The translations under genes were made by a program, and so were the position numbers. The notes below the pieces were generated by a model, which saw only the letters and a list, made by a program, of their open reading frames with translations, ran no database searches and was not told the origin of the DNA. From Methylocystis bryophila (GTDB lineage: Bacteria; Pseudomonadota; Alphaproteobacteria; Rhizobiales; Beijerinckiaceae), in the NCBI RefSeq assembly GCF_027925445.1, contig NZ_AP027149.1, forward strand, positions 4,414,501-4,478,500: a stretch of 64,000 nt of DNA, in the 5' to 3' direction. Positions 43,842-51,682 of the stretch are shown here, one piece after another (position 1 is the first letter of the stretch; every line of letters begins with the position of its first letter).

Positions 43842-45194
43842 TTACTCCGCCGCCTCAGCGCGGAACCGCGACACATAGGGCCGCAGCTCCTGATAGTGGT
43901 TCGAGAGCAGATTCGCCGCCGTGAAGATCAATTGCCGCGTCCCGCCATAGCCGATCCAAGCTTCCGCTTGCGCGCCATAGGCGTCGTAGATCGGAAAACC
44001 AGCCCGTAGCAGCGCCGCGCCCGTGCGCCGAGAGATTTCCCCGCCATGCGAATTGGCGACGATGAGGTCAACGCCATTCTCGATCACGAGCGTCTCGAAG
44101 TCTTCGAGATCGCCGATCACGACAGAGTCGACGGCAAGATCGTCGAGACGCGGCGAATTGGCCGAGGCGACCGCCGCCACGACATGCGAACCCATTCCCA
44201 TGAAGAAATCAGCCAGCGCGCCCACGACATCCGCGTCACCGGCAACGCCGATGCGCGCGCCTCCAAACTGGAATTGGCAGTCCACCATGGCGTCGGTGAG
44301 CTGCTCGCGCTTACGCGCTAGTCGCACCGGCGCATCCTTGCCCGAAACATCGACGAGCGTCTGGGTAAAGGCGTCGCTTTGGGCAAGGCCGATCAGTTGA
44401 TCGAAGCGCCAATCAGGAACCCCAGTGATTTCCTTCAGCGCGTCGGCTGCGCGCGAGAGCGAGCGTCCGATGACAAAGCTCGCAATCGATTCGCCCATCG
44501 TCTCGATCTCCGCGCGCGAGACACCGCCGTAGGTCAGCGTCGAATAGCCCGCATCGATGAGATGTCCGTCGAGCGAAGCCCCGATATCCGGCACGATGAT
44601 CGGCGTCAGCCCGAACGCCTCGATCCACTCGCGCAGCTTTTCGAGATCCCCCGGGGTCAACATAGCGCCGGCCAGCACATTGACCTGCCGGGGGTTCTTG
44701 CGCGCCTGTGGGCGACGGGGAACCAAGGTCCGAATGATCGATTCCACTCCGGCGGCGAAGCCGGTCTCCAGACAGCCCAAAGTGTCGCTGGCGCTAGCCG
44801 GCGCCACGGCGACGGCCGCGAATTCCGGATGCTTCCGTCTGAACTCCTGAACGGTGCGCAGCACGTCGGCCCCCTGCATCTCGGAGAGCCCAGTGGTCAC
44901 GAGACCGATAATCTTGGGTTGGTTTTTTCGACAGATTGTCGCGAGCGCCTCGACGACGCTTGCATCGGCGCCGAGGATGGTCGTGGTCTGATCCATCGCC
45001 GTCGTCTGCAACGGGATCGGCTCATTGAAATGGCGCATGAAGAACAGCTTGTTGAAGGAGGCGCAGCCGCGCGCCCCATGTTCCAATGGCATGCACTCGG
45101 CAAGCCCGAGAAAGGCGAGCGACGCGCCGATCGGTTGGCTGGCCTTCAAAGGGTTGACCGTGAGCGCTTTGGTGGGGGTGAGGATCTGCGCCAT
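43842..45194 (-). CDS. vnfN: V-nitrogenase cofactor scaffold VnfN
   Basis: A 450-residue NifK/NifN-like scaffold subunit: NPLKASQPIGASLAFLGLAECMPLEHGARGC at the start carries cysteines for an Fe-S cluster. TTTILGADASVVEALATIC, LVTTGLSEMQGAD and a C-terminal half with GYGGTRQLIFTAANLL follow. It forms a VnfE2N2 assembly for FeV-cofactor maturation. The start at 45194 has GAGGAG seven bases upstream and lies 11 bases after the vnfE stop. Vnf, not nif, is inferred from the neighbouring vnfA, vnfX and vnfDGK. Confidence 0.85.
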   Translation of the reverse strand: MAQILTPTKALTVNPLKASQPIGASLAFLGLAECMPLEHGARGCASFNKLFFMRHFNEPIPLQTTAMDQTTTILGADASVVEALATICRKNQPKIIGLVTTGLSEMQGADVLRTVQEFRRKHPEFAAVAVAPASASDTLGCLETGFAAGVESIIRTLVPRRPQARKNPRQVNVLAGAMLTPGDLEKLREWIEAFGLTPIIVPDIGASLDGHLIDAGYSTLTYGGVSRAEIETMGESIASFVIGRSLSRAADALKEITGVPDWRFDQLIGLAQSDAFTQTLVDVSGKDAPVRLARKREQLTDAMVDCQFQFGGARIGVAGDADVVGALADFFMGMGSHVVAAVASANSPRLDDLAVDSVVIGDLEDFETLVIENGVDLIVANSHGGEISRRTGAALLRAGFPIYDAYGAQAEAWIGYGGTRQLIFTAANLLSNHYQELRPYVSRFRAEAAE

Positions 45195-45205
45195 CGCAAG
45201 TCTCC

Positions 45206-46606
45206 TCAAGCGACCGCGCGCGCGGGTCTGACCTCTGCCCAGGAAGGACGAGAGCGCACCGATCCCCAGACGGGCGAGTGGACCGCGAAGTCGAGGTTCC
45301 GCGCGAGCTCGATCAGGCCGTCATAGCCCGCATAGCCGATGCGCCGGACATGGTCGATGTCGAGGAAGGGAATGCGCGACTTCAGTGTCGGATAGATATA
45401 GCGGTCTCCGGCGATGAGGATGTCGGCTTGGCATTCGTGATAGGCGTCGATCAGCGCGGTCTGATCATTGTCCGAGATCATGCGCGCGTTCGGGCCCATC
45501 AGCTCGCGGATGCGGGCTTTGTCTTCCTCTGTTGATTTCTCCGTTCCCGTCGCGACGACGACCATGCCGAGGTCCTGCATCGCCGAGACGACAGACCAGG
45601 ATTTGTAGCCGCCCGTGAAGATCAGCACGCGTTTGCCTCGCAGCCTCTCCCGCAGGGGCGCGAGCGCCGCGTCCACGCGGGCCTCCTCCCGTGCGATGAG
45701 CGCCTCGACGCGCGCCGTCAGATCAGGATCTCTCAATAGGCGAGCGAAACCTCGGAAGGCCTCGGACGTATCCTTGACCCCGTAGAAGCTGCCTTCGAAC
45801 CAGGGGACGCCGTGATCCTGCTCGAGCTTGCGCGCGACATGCAGCATCGCCTTGGAGCAGACGACCATGCTCGCCTCCGCGCGATGCATTGTCTGAATCT
45901 CGCGAAAGCGGCTGTCTCCGGATAAGCTGCACAAAACCCGAAGGCCAAGCTCGTCGAAGAGCGGCGAGACGCTCCAGAACTCCCCACCGACGTTCCATTC
46001 GCCGATGAGATTGACGTCGTGCCTTGCGACGCCCGCAATTTCCGATCCCGGCGGCGGCGCGTCGGGCTCGCGCGTGCCAATAATATGCTTATAGGCTGCG
46101 TCGCCAGCGACGCGGTTGCCGAGATTCTTGTTGCCATAGAAGCCGGCGCAATCGACCGGGACCACGGGCACGCCGAACCGCTCGGACGCCGCCTTGGCTA
46201 CGGCGTCGATATCGTCTCCCTGGAGCGCGGGAACGCAGGTGTTATAGACAAAGACGGCAGCGGGCTTCCTCGTCTCCACAGCTTGTCGAATGGCGCGATA
46301 GAGACGCTTCTCTCCGCGGCCCATGATCACATCCATATCGGAAAGATCGGTCGTCATACCGATACGATAGGTGTCGGGACCGGAGGAGCGCGTGCCGCGG
46401 TTGTCCCAGGAGGAGCCCGCGCAACCGATAGGGCCATGCACAATATGGGCGACATCGGCGACAGGCAGCAGCGCGTTGCGCGCTCCGTCGAAGCAACAGC
46501 CTCCCTGTGTCGCGCCGGGCGCCGGCTTGGCGCAGCCGGACTTCGACTTCCTATTATGAGCGCAGGCTGGCTCATTCATCAGCGCCTGAATCTCGTCGGG
46601 CTTCAT
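45206..46606 (-). CDS. vnfE: V-nitrogenase cofactor scaffold VnfE
   Basis: A 466-residue NifD/NifE-like subunit. Key parts are GGCCFDGARNALLPVADVAH, HIVHGPIGCAGSSWDNRGTR, VYNTCVPALQGDDIDAVAK and VPVDCAGFYGNKNLGNRVAG; the body ends in IDHVRRIGYAGYDGLIELA. It pairs with VnfN as the cofactor scaffold. The ATG at 46606 has GGAGG five bases upstream, and the frame open to 47023 is promoter DNA. It heads the operon vnfE-N-X-nfu-nifB-fdx-hesB and is preceded by a sigma-54 promoter and a VnfA site. Confidence 0.87.
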   Translation of the reverse strand: MKPDEIQALMNEPACAHNRKSKSGCAKPAPGATQGGCCFDGARNALLPVADVAHIVHGPIGCAGSSWDNRGTRSSGPDTYRIGMTTDLSDMDVIMGRGEKRLYRAIRQAVETRKPAAVFVYNTCVPALQGDDIDAVAKAASERFGVPVVPVDCAGFYGNKNLGNRVAGDAAYKHIIGTREPDAPPPGSEIAGVARHDVNLIGEWNVGGEFWSVSPLFDELGLRVLCSLSGDSRFREIQTMHRAEASMVVCSKAMLHVARKLEQDHGVPWFEGSFYGVKDTSEAFRGFARLLRDPDLTARVEALIAREEARVDAALAPLRERLRGKRVLIFTGGYKSWSVVSAMQDLGMVVVATGTEKSTEEDKARIRELMGPNARMISDNDQTALIDAYHECQADILIAGDRYIYPTLKSRIPFLDIDHVRRIGYAGYDGLIELARNLDFAVHSPVWGSVRSRPSWAEVRPARAVA

Positions 46607-46636
46607 GCCGTCCTCCGCGATGTGCGAAGATCTTTT

Positions 46637-46652
46637 TGCAAGACTGCGGCCA
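46637..46652 (-). promoter_or_regulatory. Sigma-54 promoter of vnfE operon
   Basis: On the minus strand TGGCCGCAGTCTTGCA gives GG-N10-GC with a good TTGCA -12 box, 30 bases upstream of the vnfE ATG. The VnfA site at 46759 lies 107 bases further upstream. Confidence 0.8.
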
Positions 46653-46758
46653 CGTCGAGAATTCTTCCAAGCTTGCGGAAAAGCCGTCAGGCCAGAGAAG
46701 AAGCGGCGAGAAGGCGAAACATCTTCCCGTGCAAATTTGTCATGAGCGCAGGGCGTTC

Positions 46759-46772
46759 GTACCGTGGCGTAC
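46759..46772. promoter_or_regulatory. VnfA binding site GTAC-N6-GTAC
   Basis: GTACCGTGGCGTAC is a perfect palindromic match to the GTAC-N6-GTAC site reported for Azotobacter VnfA. It lies between two divergent sigma-54 promoters, 107 bases from the vnfE one and 62 bases from the one at 46835, typical enhancer distances. Confidence 0.8.
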
Positions 46773-46834
46773 GCTGAGCCGAGACGTCCGCGCCGTTTGC
46801 AAGCCCTGCATGGCGCGTGGGGAGCGTCGCTCTT

Positions 46835-46850
46835 TGGCGCAGTTCTTGCC
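46835..46850 (+). promoter_or_regulatory. Sigma-54 promoter of the gene at 46920
   Basis: TGGCGCAGTTCTTGCC has the GG-N10-GC spacing and a TTGC -12 box. The predicted start near 46862 leaves about 58 bases of leader before the ATG at 46920. It faces away from the vnfE promoter. Confidence 0.75.
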
Positions 46851-46919
46851 GTCGCCAATAGAAGATTTCCGTTCACGCGCTTCTCGTTAGAGCTGCGCAA
46901 AGCGCCGATGGAGAATGAC

Positions 46920-47258
46920 ATGGCTGACATGACCGAAAACCAAATGTTCAATCTGCTGCTAGCCGATATTTCCATGGCGGCGGCGATCTCCACGGCAGGA
47001 TCGAGCTTCTCCGCGCCGGCCAATTACGCGCCTGGCGCGATCCGCGACACTTGGCTCGCGGACGTTTCAGACGAGGTGCTGAAGCGCCGGGTTTTGGCCC
47101 TTGCCAACGCCGGTCTCGCGTCCTTGCAGGGCGTTGACGCCGAGCAGCTCTTGCGCGCGGCAAAGCGCTATGGTGTGCCGGTCGACGCGGCTCTGGCCGA
47201 TCGTATCGTCGAATTTTTCACAGACAAGCGGCAGGCGCTATTGCGCTATAGGCGCTAA
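46920..47258 (+). CDS. Unknown V-nitrogenase island protein
   Basis: A 112-residue protein beginning MADMTENQMFNLLLADISM, largely helical, with an Ala/Leu-rich middle (RRVLALANAGLASLQGVDAEQLLRAAKRYG) and no cysteine. It has no signal peptide. I recognise no family. The ATG at 46920 has GGAG six bases upstream; ATG 46908 is in frame. The sigma-54 promoter and VnfA site upstream put it in the VnfA regulon, so a role in V-nitrogenase assembly, protection or regulation is likely. It stands alone between two convergent and divergent vnf operons. Confidence 0.75.
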   Translation: MADMTENQMFNLLLADISMAAAISTAGSSFSAPANYAPGAIRDTWLADVSDEVLKRRVLALANAGLASLQGVDAEQLLRAAKRYGVPVDAALADRIVEFFTDKRQALLRYRR

Positions 47259-47397
47259 AGCGCGCCGGAACCAAGAGCGCGCCCATAATAGACGCCGCAG
47301 TTGCGCTGGACGGCGGACTCGCGCATGCCGCAGGACGACAAAAAGAAGTCGCCCGCCAAAGAATGACGGGCTGAGTTTACGGCAGACCGAAAGCGCG

Positions 47398-47595
47398 TCA
47401 CATCGGCGAGACGCCATGCTCCTCGTAAATGACGTCCTGCGCCCTTTTGAACTCTACCATCGTGAAGTCGTAACCGGCCTCGCGGATCGCCGCCCAGCTC
47501 CCTTCTTCATCCTCGGAAATCTCGTTCATCCCTTTGCGGAACGCGTCATCCGAGCGCATGCGCCGAATATACGCCACCGCCGATTCCACCGACAT
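47398..47595 (-). CDS. Nif11 domain protein
   Basis: A 65-residue Nif11-family protein: SVESAVAYIRRMRSDDAFRK, then ISEDEEGSWAAIREAGYDFT, which is the consensus of this domain. I use the ATG at 47595 (GGAG six bases upstream); ATG 47607 is in frame. It follows vnfH by 57 bases on the same strand. Nif11 proteins occur in nitrogen-fixation clusters with unknown function, and the same domain serves as leader for some ribosomal peptides. No cleavable Gly-Gly motif or core follows here, so this is the nitrogenase-type version. Confidence 0.85.
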   Translation of the reverse strand: MSVESAVAYIRRMRSDDAFRKGMNEISEDEEGSWAAIREAGYDFTMVEFKRAQDVIYEEHGVSPM

Positions 47596-47652
47596 CGAAC
47601 TCTCCATCTTGTGCGACGGCGGCCCGGGAACAAGCCCTGGCCGCCCTTCTCT

Positions 47653-48531
47653 TTAGGCGACGTGGAGTTCTGCCGCAGACTTGCCGACCTGGCTCTCGTC
47701 GACGGCCTTCATAATGCCATGCGACATCAGAAGGTCTTCCAGCTCGTCCATGGTGATCGGCGTCGGAATAATGCCCTTGCCCTGATTATTGTGAACCTTA
47801 TTTGCGAGCTGGCGATATTCTCCCGCTTGCTTGGAGTCGGGCGCAAACTCGACCACGGTCATGCGGCGCAGCTCGGCGTGCTGAACGATATTGTCGCGCG
47901 GCACAAAGTGGATGAGCCGGCATCCCAATTTCGCGGCCAGTGATTCGGCAAGCTCCAGCTCCTTGTCAGTTTGGCGCTCGTTGCAGACGAGCCCGCCGAG
48001 ACGAACGCCGCCGGACATCGCGTATTTCAAAATGCCCTTCGAGATGTTGTTTGCCGCATACATGGCCATCATCTCACCGGACATGACGATGTAAATCTCT
48101 TGCGCCTTGTTCTCGCGGATCGGCATCGCGAAGCCGCCGCACACCACGTCGCCCAGAACGTCATAGGAGACGTAGTCGACATCCTCATAGGCGCCGTTCT
48201 CTTCGAGGAAGTTGATCGCGGTGATGACACCGCGACCGGCGCAGCCGACGCCCGGCTCCGGGCCACCCGACTCGACGCATTTGATGTCGCGGAAGCCGAT
48301 CTTCAGCACGTCTTCGAGCTCGAGATCCTCGACGGAGCCAGCCGAAGCGGCGAGCGAAAGGATCGTATCCTGCGCCTTGGCGTGGAGGATGAGGCGGGTG
48401 GAATCCGCTTTCGGATCGCAGCCCACGATCAGGATCTTCTGGCCCAGCTCTGTGAGGGCGGCCAGCGTGTTCTGCGAGGTGGTCGACTTCCCGATTCCAC
48501 CCTTACCGTAAAAGGCGATCTGACGTAACAT
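47653..48531 (-). CDS. vnfH: Nitrogenase iron protein VnfH
   Basis: A 292-residue Fe protein (dinitrogenase reductase). The Walker A is GKGGIGKST; ESGGPEPGVGCAGRG holds one cluster cysteine and the arginine used for ADP-ribosylation, and DVLGDVVCGGFAMP the second cysteine. It transfers electrons to VnfDGK with ATP hydrolysis. AGGAGTGAAC precedes the ATG. It is the second gene of a minus-strand operon behind the NifX-glyoxalase fusion and before nif11. vnf is chosen over nif from location; the Fe protein sequence itself does not separate the types well. Confidence 0.92.
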   Translation of the reverse strand: MLRQIAFYGKGGIGKSTTSQNTLAALTELGQKILIVGCDPKADSTRLILHAKAQDTILSLAASAGSVEDLELEDVLKIGFRDIKCVESGGPEPGVGCAGRGVITAINFLEENGAYEDVDYVSYDVLGDVVCGGFAMPIRENKAQEIYIVMSGEMMAMYAANNISKGILKYAMSGGVRLGGLVCNERQTDKELELAESLAAKLGCRLIHFVPRDNIVQHAELRRMTVVEFAPDSKQAGEYRQLANKVHNNQGKGIIPTPITMDELEDLLMSHGIMKAVDESQVGKSAAELHVA

Positions 48532-48545
48532 GTTCACTCCTGTCT

Positions 48546-49415
48546 TCAAGATTGAGCCAAAGGGGCTCCTTCGAGCGTCGCCGCCGCTTCTGGCGATGGC
48601 GCTTGAATCAGTTCGATGCGGTAACCGTCTGGATCCTCGATAAAGGCGACGATATTCTCGCCATGGCGCTGGGAGCGCGGCGGGCGCGGCATCGGCACGC
48701 CCGCAGCGGCCAGGCGGTCGCAAAGGCGCGTGATGTTGTCGACGCCGATGGCAATGTGGCCAAAGGCGTCGCCGGGGACATAGGATTCGTCCCGCAGCCA
48801 ATTGGCGACGAGCTCAATCGTCATGCCGTCGCCATCCGCGCCGTATCCAAGATAGGCTTGGGAAAACATGTTCTTCTTGTGCTCGCGCCGCTCGAGCACG
48901 CGCATGCCGAGTCGTTGCGTGTAAAATTCGATCGAGCGATCGAGGTCCGCCACGCGCAGCATGGCATGCAGAAGGCGGAAGTCCGTCGCGTCGATCGGGG
49001 CGTCCCGCCACGCATCGAATTTCGCCGCATAGAATTCGCTCAACGCGTCGACGACGTTTTTTCCTGCATGGAGATTGGTGGACTCGATCCCGATTTTGGC
49101 GAGCGCCTCCTGAGGCGTCGCGCCGATCTTGGCGACCAGAAGCGCCGAGCAATCGCTGATCATGCGATAGATGGTCTCGCGCTTGTCTTCCTCCTCGCTC
49201 AGCGCATGCTGGGCGATTTGGCGGTCCTCCACGAGACGGGGCCCGTCGGCGTCCACGTCGAATACCCGGAAGGATTCAGCGGCCCCGAAATGCAGGTCGA
49301 CGCGCTGACCATCCCGCGTCGCGACGGCGACGCGAAGCGAGGAAGCGTGCGAGGCGACTTCCGCTCGCGCTGCCGGTTGAACCGGAGCCTGGACCTCCTC
49401 CATAACGTCGGACAT
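48546..49415 (-). CDS. NifX/NafY-glyoxalase I fusion protein
   Basis: A 289-residue fusion. Residues about 27-135 are a NifX/NafY-type cofactor-binding domain (LRVAVATRDGQRVDLHFGAAESFRVFDV). Residues about 147-272 are a glyoxalase I domain close to bacterial GloA, with all four metal ligands present: H150, E201, H220 and E268 (LLHAMLRVADLDRSIEFYTQ; FGHIAIGVDN; EDPDGYRIELI). GloA normally is Ni-dependent and removes methylglyoxal. The ATG at 49415 has GAGG seven bases upstream. It heads the operon with vnfH and nif11 under a sigma-54 promoter. I know of no such fusion. Confidence 0.9.
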   Translation of the reverse strand: MSDVMEEVQAPVQPAARAEVASHASSLRVAVATRDGQRVDLHFGAAESFRVFDVDADGPRLVEDRQIAQHALSEEEDKRETIYRMISDCSALLVAKIGATPQEALAKIGIESTNLHAGKNVVDALSEFYAAKFDAWRDAPIDATDFRLLHAMLRVADLDRSIEFYTQRLGMRVLERREHKKNMFSQAYLGYGADGDGMTIELVANWLRDESYVPGDAFGHIAIGVDNITRLCDRLAAAGVPMPRPPRSQRHGENIVAFIEDPDGYRIELIQAPSPEAAATLEGAPLAQS

Positions 49416-49454
49416 CAACCGCCCTCGCTTTTCGCTATATAGTCGGAATATATA

Positions 49455-49470
49455 TGCATGATATGTACCA
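49455..49470 (-). promoter_or_regulatory. Sigma-54 promoter of the fusion-vnfH operon
   Basis: On the minus strand TGGTACATATCATGCA has GG-N10-GC spacing. Transcription would start near 49444, about 29 bases before the fusion-gene ATG. Confidence 0.7.
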
Positions 49471-49512
49471 AACAGGCGCGACCGCGGCTGGCGCTCATTC
49501 TCTTATAGATGC

Positions 49513-49530
49513 TCCGCTGGGTACAGCGGA
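49513..49530. promoter_or_regulatory. Inverted repeat with one GTAC half-site
   Basis: TCCGCTG-GGTA-CAGCGGA, a perfect 7-base inverted repeat containing one GTAC, lies in the AT-rich 431-base gap 49416-49846 between the two divergent vnf operons. It could be a degenerate VnfA site serving both. No perfect GTAC-N6-GTAC and no NifA TGT-N10-ACA site was found in this gap. Confidence 0.4.
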
Positions 49531-49729
49531 TATTCGTTTAGTTCGGATTTGTGCAGTCAGGCCGCCGCCTTTTATCTCTTTATAGATATGCACAGCATGG
49601 CGTCCCCGGCCGCTCATTTTTTGAGGAGTCAGCCTAATGTCTCATCACAGTCACTATCTAGTTGTTTTTACGATTATATGCCGATCGAGCGACGGCCCAG
49701 CTATGTATCATCGCTACATAATATAATAC

Positions 49730-49745
49730 TGGCACATATTCTGCG
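49730..49745 (+). promoter_or_regulatory. Sigma-54 promoter of vnfDGK
   Basis: TGGCACATATTCTGCG gives GG-N10-GC with the ideal TGGCAC -24 box. Transcription would start near 49757, about 90 bases before vnfD. Confidence 0.8.
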
Positions 49746-49846
49746 TTTGCAGAGTCATTCGGTGACGGACTGGCCCAGTTCCTTCCGGCGCCGCTAGCTG
49801 AAAGCCGCTGCGCTGTGAAGCTCACCTTCAGTGAGGAGGACGACTC

Positions 49847-51265
49847 ATGCCTATGGTTCTGTTGGAATGCGACAAGGCGATACCCGAACGTGAACAGCAC
49901 ATTTATCTCAAGGTCGAGGGTGAGGACTCCCGCGACTATCTGCCGGTCTCCAACGCCTCCACGATCCCAGGCACGCTGTCCGAACGCGGCTGCGCCTTCT
50001 GCGGCGCCAAGCTGGTCATCGGCGGCGTGCTCAAGGACACGATCCAGATGATCCATGGGCCGATCGGCTGCGCCTACGACACCTGGCACACCAAGCGCTA
50101 TCCGACCGACAACGGCCACTTCAACATGAAATATGTGTGGTCCACGGACATGAAGGAGAGCCACATCGTCTTCGGCGGCGAGAAACGCCTCGAAAAGTCG
50201 ATCAACGAAGCCTTCGACGAAATGCCCGACATCAAGCGCATGTTCGTCTACACGACATGCCCCACCGCGCTCATCGGCGACGACATCAAGGCGGTCGCCA
50301 AGAAAGTCATGCAAGAACGACCCGACGTCGACATTTTCACCTGCGAGTGCCCCGGCTTTGCGGGCGTGTCGCAGTCAAAGGGCCACCACGTTCTCAACAT
50401 CGGCTGGATCAACGAAAAGGTCGGCACGCTGGAGCCTGAGATCACCAGCGACTACACGATGAATTTCATCGGCGATTTCAACATCCAGGGCGACACCCAG
50501 CTGCTGCAGACCTATTGGGACAGGCTCGGCATCCAGGTCATCGCGCATTTTACCGGCAACGGAACGTATGACGACCTTCGCTGCATGCACCGCGCTCAGC
50601 TCAATGTCGTGAACTGCGCGCGCTCCTCGGGATACATCGCCAACGAGCTCAAGAAGCAATATGGCATTCCCCGCCTCGACATCGACTCCTGGGGCTTCTC
50701 CTATATGGCGGAGGGCATCCGCAAGATATGCGCCTTCTTCGGCATCGAGGAGCGCGGCGAGAAGCTGATCGAGGAGGAATACGCTAAGTGGAAGGGCAAG
50801 CTCGACTGGTACAAGGAGCGCCTGCAAGGAAAGAAGATGGCGATCTGGACCGGCGGCCCGCGCCTATGGCACTGGACCAAGTCGGTCGAGGACGACCTCG
50901 GCATCCAAGTGGTCGCCATGTCCTCGAAGTTCGGCCATCAGGAGGACTTCGAGAAGGTCATCGCGCGCGGACAGAACGGCACCTATTACATCGATGACGG
51001 CAATGAGCTCGAGTTCTTCGAGATCATCGATCTCGTCAAGCCCGACGTCATCTTTACCGGCCCGCGCGTCGGCGAGCTCGTGAAGAAGCTGCATATCCCC
51101 TATGTGAACGGCCACGGGTACCACAACGGCCCCTACATGGGTTTCGAAGGCTTCGTGAACCTCGCTCGCGACACCTACAACGCCGTCCACAACCCGCTGC
51201 TGAAACTCGCTGCGACCGACATCCGCGACGATCAAGCCGTTCGCTTCCTGGAGGCCGCGGAATGA
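49847..51265 (+). CDS. vnfD: V-nitrogenase alpha subunit VnfD
   Basis: A 472-residue dinitrogenase alpha subunit. FeV-cofactor ligands are C257 (VVNCARS) and H423 (VNGHGYH), P-cluster cysteines C49, C75 and C138, catalytic Q176 and H180 (GVSQSKGHH), and the carbonate-binding loop TGGPRL at 335-340, all at the positions known in Azotobacter VnfD. The start MPMVLLECDK also follows VnfD. Mo-type NifD and Fe-only AnfD differ at these stretches. GAGGAGG lies seven bases before the ATG. Its stop overlaps vnfG (ATGA). Confidence 0.96.
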   Translation: MPMVLLECDKAIPEREQHIYLKVEGEDSRDYLPVSNASTIPGTLSERGCAFCGAKLVIGGVLKDTIQMIHGPIGCAYDTWHTKRYPTDNGHFNMKYVWSTDMKESHIVFGGEKRLEKSINEAFDEMPDIKRMFVYTTCPTALIGDDIKAVAKKVMQERPDVDIFTCECPGFAGVSQSKGHHVLNIGWINEKVGTLEPEITSDYTMNFIGDFNIQGDTQLLQTYWDRLGIQVIAHFTGNGTYDDLRCMHRAQLNVVNCARSSGYIANELKKQYGIPRLDIDSWGFSYMAEGIRKICAFFGIEERGEKLIEEEYAKWKGKLDWYKERLQGKKMAIWTGGPRLWHWTKSVEDDLGIQVVAMSSKFGHQEDFEKVIARGQNGTYYIDDGNELEFFEIIDLVKPDVIFTGPRVGELVKKLHIPYVNGHGYHNGPYMGFEGFVNLARDTYNAVHNPLLKLAATDIRDDQAVRFLEAAE

Positions 51266-51603
51266 GCGAGCAGCAAATCATGCAACTCTTCGACTATGTG
51301 CAAAAGCGCTACCTGTGGCAGTTCTTTTCGCGGTCTTGGGACCGGCAGGAGAACATCGAGGGGATCATCGCTACGGCGACCGACCTCTTGAACGACAGGC
51401 ACACGCATAAGCACGCGCCGATGGATCGGCTGTTCTATGCCGATGCGAAGGAGATGGTGAAGGACTTCAGGGAGAACTTCCCCTGGATCTGCGAGCTGGA
51501 GCCCACCAAAATCAACGAGGTGATGCAAGGCCTGAAAGCCATGCTCGTCGACCACACCATCACGAAGTCGTTGAACCACGAGCTCAACCACACGCTCTAT
51601 TGA
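51262..51603 (+). CDS. vnfG: V-nitrogenase delta subunit VnfG
   Basis: A 113-residue delta subunit, found only in V and Fe-only nitrogenases. The hallmark stretches are RYLWQFFSRSWDRQENIEGI (about 16-35), RLFYADAKEMVKDFRENFPW and the end ITKSLNHELNHTLY, matching VnfG more than AnfG. The start overlaps the vnfD stop, and vnfK follows after 79 bases, the standard D-G-K order. Confidence 0.95.
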   Translation: MSEQQIMQLFDYVQKRYLWQFFSRSWDRQENIEGIIATATDLLNDRHTHKHAPMDRLFYADAKEMVKDFRENFPWICELEPTKINEVMQGLKAMLVDHTITKSLNHELNHTLY

Positions 51604-51682
51604 GCGAGCGCGGTCGCGGCGTCGCGCGGCGGCCGCTCCCCCAATCAATGCGGTTCGACCGCCCACGGAAAGGACCCCCAAG

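Noticed and set aside
49416..49846. NifA enhancer site TGT-N10-ACA
   Set aside because: The nearest match has nine bases between the halves (49704-49718); no correct site was found, in line with VnfA control.
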